A stretch of DNA of 8,520 nt from contig JACQFK010000650.1 in assembly GCA_016200125.1 (NCBI GenBank), forward strand, positions 1 through 8,520, in the 5' to 3' direction. Position 1 is the first letter of the stretch; each line of letters opens with the position of its first letter. The notes under the pieces were generated by a model. The model was given only the letters and a program-made list of their open reading frames with translations. It was not told where the DNA came from and ran no database searches. This document shows positions 4,975-8,520 of the stretch, piece after piece. The position numbers and the translations under genes are program-made. The DNA comes from Planctomycetota bacterium. GTDB taxonomy: Bacteria > Planctomycetota > MHYJ01 > JACPRB01.

Positions 4975-6786
4975 ATGAAGCGTCTGTTGCTGGCCGCCCT
5001 GATGCTCCCGGTCGGATGCAGCGGGCCCGCGCCCGTCAAAGCTCCGCCCGCCCTCCCGGAGTTCCGCACGGTCGATCAGGCCCTCACGACGCAGATCAAG
5101 AAAGGCTCCGAAACCCCCGTGGGCCAGTCCGGCTATCTGGGCGTCACGGTCGTCACCGAGTCGCGCGGCCGGCTCCAGGTCCTCGACGTCGCCTCCGATT
5201 CCCCCGCCGCCAAGGCCGGCCTCCTCGCGGGAGACGTCCTGCCCGAGTTCGGCGACGAGGAGCAGCTCCGCGAGCGGATCCATGGCTCCTCGCCGGGTGA
5301 CGAGATCAAGCTCACGGTCGAGCGGCAGGGGTCGACCACCGAGATCAGCGCCAAGCTCGGCGCGCTCAGCCGCCCCCTGAAGGTCGCCGAGCGCCGGGTC
5401 GTCATGGGCGTCCAGATGGGCGAGGCCGCCGAGGGCGGAGGCGCGCCGATCACCCGGATCACCTCCGGATCGGGGGCCGAGAAGGCGGGGCTCAAGAGCG
5501 GCGACGTGCTGCTCAAGATCGACGGGTCGCCGATCACGGCGGGCAGCCAGGTTTCCGACCGCCTCTCCGAGAAGAAGGCCGGCGACGTCATTACGGTGGT
5601 CTACCAGCGCGGCGGCAAGACCGACGAGGTTAAGGTCACCCTGGGGACCGACCCGGCCCAGGAGGAACGGGGCGCCGGATTCTTCCGCGGCGGCTCCTAT
5701 TGGAAGAAGGACGTCTACCGGCTCGCGGTGATCCCGATCGAATATCCCGACCTGAAACACAACCCGAAGATCGAGGCCAGGCACTGGGAGGAAGCGCTCT
5801 TCTCCCTCAACGTCTACTCGAAGAAGAACAGCGTCACCGGCCAGCCGGTCTACGGCAGCCTGAACGACTACTATCGGGAGCAGTCCTGCGGAGCGTTCCG
5901 GGTCGAGGGCAAGGTCTTCGACTGGGTCGAGGTGGGCAAGAAGCGCTCGGAGTATTCCCCCGGCACGAGCCAGAACGAGAAGACGGCCTTCATCTCGGAG
6001 GCGCTCGAGAAGATCGGCGCCCGCGACGGCAAGGACTCGCTCAAGGATTTCGACGGCCTCTTCCTGCTCTACGCGGGCGACCGGGTGAACACCAACCGCG
6101 GCGGCCTCTACTGGCCCCACCGCGCCAACGCCAACGTCCAGGGCAAGCGCTGGTCCTACTTCATCGTCCCCGAGGGCGGCGCGACCATGACCTCGATCAG
6201 CGTGATCGCCCACGAATTCGGCCACATGCTGGGCCTGCCCGATCTCTATGCGCGCCCCGAGAATCCGGGCTCCGAAGGCCTCGGCCGCTGGTGCGCGATG
6301 TCGCAGCAGAACGAGAACGGCAAGCCCCAGCACTTCGGCCCCTGGTGCAAGGAGCAGCTGGGCTGGCTCAAGCCCGTGGTGATCGATCCGACGGTCAAGC
6401 AGCGGCTCCTCCTTTCGCCGATCGAGGGGTCGACGAAGGAGTGCTACAAGGTGCTCGTGCGGCCCGACGGCAGCGAGTACTTCCTCCTCGAGAACCGCCG
6501 CAAGCAGGGCTTCGACCAGGACCTGCCGTCCGAGGGGCTCCTGATCTGGCGCGTGGTGCGCAACCGGCCGATGCTGGAGGAGGCGCACGGCGTGGACGGC
6601 CCGGCCGGCCCGAACGTCTACCTTCGGGAGGTCCCCTACCCCAGCAAGGCGAACGACGCCTTTACGCCCTTCACCACGCCGTCGAGCCGCTCGCAGCTCT
6701 GCGGAGGGCTGCCCGTCCACCTCTCGACGATCCGCCGCCTGCCCGACGGAAGGATCTCCTTCGCGCTGGGTTACGAGTACGAGTAG
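4975..6786 (+). CDS. PDZ-PDZ-M6-type zinc metalloprotease, putative lipoprotein
   Basis: This 603-residue protein begins with a lipoprotein-like signal (LLLAALMLPVGC, lipid Cys at 15; Pro at -3 is off-consensus). PDZ domain 1 covers about 52-130 (GYLGVTV, AKAGLLAGDVL) and PDZ domain 2 about 142-224 (AEKAGLKSGDVLLKIDG). The M6-family (immune inhibitor A-like) catalytic domain spans about 245-600. Its zinc site is HEFGHMLGLPD (413-423: His413, Glu414, His417, Asp423), followed by the Met-turn-like GLGRWCAMS (435-443). Other family segments are EQLGWLKP (460-467) and EYFLLENRRKQGFD (501-514). The expected role is a membrane-anchored exported endopeptidase; substrates are unknown. The ATG at 4975 is chosen because it starts the signal peptide and has GGGGGG 7 bases upstream; a TTG at 4927 would bury the signal. 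No obvious propeptide is seen, and the PDZ pair occupies its usual place. Confidence 0.9.
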   Translation: MKRLLLAALMLPVGCSGPAPVKAPPALPEFRTVDQALTTQIKKGSETPVGQSGYLGVTVVTESRGRLQVLDVASDSPAAKAGLLAGDVLPEFGDEEQLRERIHGSSPGDEIKLTVERQGSTTEISAKLGALSRPLKVAERRVVMGVQMGEAAEGGGAPITRITSGSGAEKAGLKSGDVLLKIDGSPITAGSQVSDRLSEKKAGDVITVVYQRGGKTDEVKVTLGTDPAQEERGAGFFRGGSYWKKDVYRLAVIPIEYPDLKHNPKIEARHWEEALFSLNVYSKKNSVTGQPVYGSLNDYYREQSCGAFRVEGKVFDWVEVGKKRSEYSPGTSQNEKTAFISEALEKIGARDGKDSLKDFDGLFLLYAGDRVNTNRGGLYWPHRANANVQGKRWSYFIVPEGGATMTSISVIAHEFGHMLGLPDLYARPENPGSEGLGRWCAMSQQNENGKPQHFGPWCKEQLGWLKPVVIDPTVKQRLLLSPIEGSTKECYKVLVRPDGSEYFLLENRRKQGFDQDLPSEGLLIWRVVRNRPMLEEAHGVDGPAGPNVYLREVPYPSKANDAFTPFTTPSSRSQLCGGLPVHLSTIRRLPDGRISFALGYEYE

Positions 6787-6808
6787 CCGGCGTATCTATT
6801 GAGTGGGC

Positions 6809-8520
6809 ATGCTGAGCGTCGTCTTCGCCTTCCTCCAGGCCGCGCTCCCTGAGCCGCTCGCCCCCGACCAGACGGTCTCTGAGCTCAAAGTGCCCGAGGG
6901 CTTCTCCGTCAAGCTGTTCGCCGGGGAGCCCGACGTCAAGCAGCCCATCTCGTTCTGCATCGACGACCGCGGCCGCCTCTGGGTCGCCGAGAACTACTCC
7001 TATCCCAAGTGGACGCCCGAGGGCAAGGACCGGATCCTGATCTTCGAGGATACCGACGGCGACGGAAAGTTCGACCGCCGCACGGTGTTCTGCGAAGGGC
7101 TGACGATGATCACCGGCCTCGAGGTCGGCTTCGGCGGCGCCTGGGTCGTCGCCCCGCCGCGCCTCCTCTTCATCCCCGACAAGGACGGCGACGACAAGCC
7201 CGACGGGCCGCCGGTGACGCTGCTCGACGGCTTCGGCAACCAGGGCGGCCACAACATCGTCAACGGCTTCACCTGGGGCCCCGACGGATGGCTCTACGCG
7301 GGCCACGGGCGGACCTCGATCTCGGATCTCGGCCCGCCCGGAACGCCTCCGGAGAAGCGCATCCACTTCGACGGCGGCGTGTGGCGCTATCACCCGACGC
7401 GCCACGTGTTCGAGGCCTGGTGCGACGGCACGACGAACCCCTGGGGCGTCGCCTTCAACGACTACGGCCAGGCGATCATCACCACCTGCGTCGACGTCCA
7501 CCTCTACCACGCGATCCAGGGGGCCCATTTCGAGCCCTGGCGGGGCCGCGCCAACAGCCTCTACGCCTACGGCCGCATCGCCTCGATCGCCGACCACAAG
7601 CACTGGGTGGGCAGCAGCTTCGCCGACGCCCGCAGCGCGCGGCCCGAGCAGCTCGCCCTGGGCGGCGGCCACGCCCACTGCGGTGCGATGGTCTACCTGG
7701 GCGACTCCTTCCCCGACTCCTATCGCGGCTCCGTATTCATGAGCAACCTCCATGGGCACCGGCTCAACAACGACCTCCTCGAGCGCAGCGGCTCGGGATT
7801 CATCGGCCGCCACGGGCCGGACTTCCTGACGTCGAACGACCGCATGGTGATGGCGCTGCTCCTCCAGTACGGGCCCGACGGGTCGGTGTTCGTCAGCGAC
7901 TGGTACGACCGCGGCGAATGCCACACGCGCAATCCCAACGACAAGACGGGCCGGATCTACAAGGTCGTCTACAAGGACGCGCCGGTCGTGAAGCCGGACC
8001 TCGCGCGGCTTGCCGACGCCGAGCTCGTGAGGCTCCAGCTCCACAAGAACGACTGGTTCGTGACCCACGCGCGCCGAATCCTCCAGGAACGCGCCGCGCT
8101 CCGTCCCGATCCTGCAGTGCAGGAGGCTCTGAAGGCGCTCCTCAAGGAGGCCCCCGAGACGCCGCGGAAACTCCGGGCGCTCTGGGCGCTGCATGCGACG
8201 GGCGGGGCGACCGAGGAACTGCTCCTCAAACAGCTCGAGAGCCCGGAGGAGTACCTGCGGGCCTGGGCCGTGCAGCTGGCGGCCGAGCCGAGGCCGGCGG
8301 CCGCGGCCGCCCGCGCGAAATTCGCGCAGATGGCGTCGACCGATCCGTCGCCCCTGGTCCGCCTCTACCTGGCAGCGGCCTGCCAGCGGCTGGCCCCGGA
8401 GGACCGCTGGACCGTGGCGGAGCGGCTGGCGTCCCACGCCGAGGACGCCGCCGACCCGAACCTTCCGCTGATGATCTGGTATGCCGCGGAGCCCATGGCC
8501 GCCGCCGATCTGCGCCGCGC
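6809..8520 (+). CDS. PVC-type membrane-bound dehydrogenase-like protein (partial, runs off the edge)
   Basis: The frame is open from the ATG at 6809 to the window end (570 codons) with no stop. A TGA at 6800-6802 limits the start to this ATG or a GTG at 6803. After a short hydrophobic N-terminus (1-13), residues 22-385 match the planctomycete/verrucomicrobial 'putative membrane-bound dehydrogenase' domain (TIGR02604-like, sugar-dehydrogenase-type beta propeller). Hallmarks are LKVPEGFSVKLFAGEP (26-41), GRLWVAENYSYP (55-66), the Ca-binding-like loop EDTDGDGKFD (80-89), GGHNIVNGFTWGPDGWLYAG (146-165) and VFVSDWYDRGE (360-370). Residues 396-570 are Ala/Leu-rich helices resembling HEAT repeats. 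Relatives usually end with a haem-binding CXXCH domain, which would lie beyond the window. It starts 22 bases after the protease gene and is probably cotranscribed with it. Substrate and cofactor are unknown. Confidence 0.92.
   Translation, partial: MLSVVFAFLQAALPEPLAPDQTVSELKVPEGFSVKLFAGEPDVKQPISFCIDDRGRLWVAENYSYPKWTPEGKDRILIFEDTDGDGKFDRRTVFCEGLTMITGLEVGFGGAWVVAPPRLLFIPDKDGDDKPDGPPVTLLDGFGNQGGHNIVNGFTWGPDGWLYAGHGRTSISDLGPPGTPPEKRIHFDGGVWRYHPTRHVFEAWCDGTTNPWGVAFNDYGQAIITTCVDVHLYHAIQGAHFEPWRGRANSLYAYGRIASIADHKHWVGSSFADARSARPEQLALGGGHAHCGAMVYLGDSFPDSYRGSVFMSNLHGHRLNNDLLERSGSGFIGRHGPDFLTSNDRMVMALLLQYGPDGSVFVSDWYDRGECHTRNPNDKTGRIYKVVYKDAPVVKPDLARLADAELVRLQLHKNDWFVTHARRILQERAALRPDPAVQEALKALLKEAPETPRKLRALWALHATGGATEELLLKQLESPEEYLRAWAVQLAAEPRPAAAAARAKFAQMASTDPSPLVRLYLAAACQRLAPEDRWTVAERLASHAEDAADPNLPLMIWYAAEPMAAADLRR

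Noticed and set aside
3979..6720. Upstream extension of the DUF1549 frame, giving a 1,519-residue open frame
   Set aside because: The extra 914 codons are antisense to the M6 protease gene and out of frame with the thioredoxin-fold gene, and they show low-complexity Arg/Ala/Gly/Leu composition. The real N-terminus is the signal peptide starting at 3978.
6671..8437. Long minus-strand open frame opposite the dehydrogenase-like gene
   Set aside because: The plus strand encodes a recognisable family throughout. The antisense frame has no domain and is a by-product of high GC at third codon positions.
1..8520. CRISPR arrays, tRNAs, insertion sequences, phage or toxin-antitoxin genes
   Set aside because: No regularly spaced direct repeats, cloverleaf-like segments, transposase or integrase motifs, or small paired genes were seen. 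The window is nearly all ordinary planctomycete-type coding sequence.

Overview
The window is GC-rich bacterial DNA, almost entirely coding. It most likely comes from a member of the Planctomycetota or a close PVC-superphylum relative. The evidence is the gene families: a DUF1549/DUF1553 (PSCyt2/PSD1) protein, a DUF1501 protein, a WD40 protein and a PVC-type 'membrane-bound dehydrogenase' protein. These families are typical of, and strongly expanded in, planctomycetes. No tRNA, rRNA, CRISPR array, integrase or transposase is visible.

Layout. The left edge (1-89) may hold the last codons of a plus-strand gene, followed by a perfect 12-bp hairpin (55-83). From 90 to 4877 lies a minus-strand block of four genes, transcribed right to left: a secreted thioredoxin-fold protein lacking the CXXC motif, with a coiled coil (3975-4877); a compact DUF1549/DUF1553 protein (2161-3978); a Tat-exported DUF1501 protein (902-2161); and a seven-blade WD40 protein (90-905). 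Successive genes overlap by 4 bases (ATGA, ATGA, GTGA), so they form one translationally coupled operon. A 97-bp divergent intergenic region (4878-4974) separates this block from a plus-strand pair: a lipoprotein with two PDZ domains and an M6-type metalloprotease domain (4975-6786), then, 22 bp later, a PVC-type dehydrogenase-like beta-propeller protein that runs off the right edge (6809-8520).

All six recognisable proteins carry a Sec, Tat or lipoprotein-type N-terminus, so the locus encodes an exported set. DUF1549/DUF1553 and DUF1501 genes are commonly adjacent in planctomycetes, but their biochemical role is poorly defined. What is less usual here is the partner set: a redox-inactive thioredoxin-fold/coiled-coil protein as the lead gene and a PDZ-PDZ-M6 protease lipoprotein divergently transcribed beside it.

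The most striking non-coding signal is a 39-bp dispersed-repeat-like element (3889-3927). It lies in frame inside the DUF1549/DUF1553 gene and is translated as a 13-residue linker immediately after the signal peptide. The last gene (6809-8520) is open to the window edge. Several very long open frames antisense to real genes are by-products of the high GC content.
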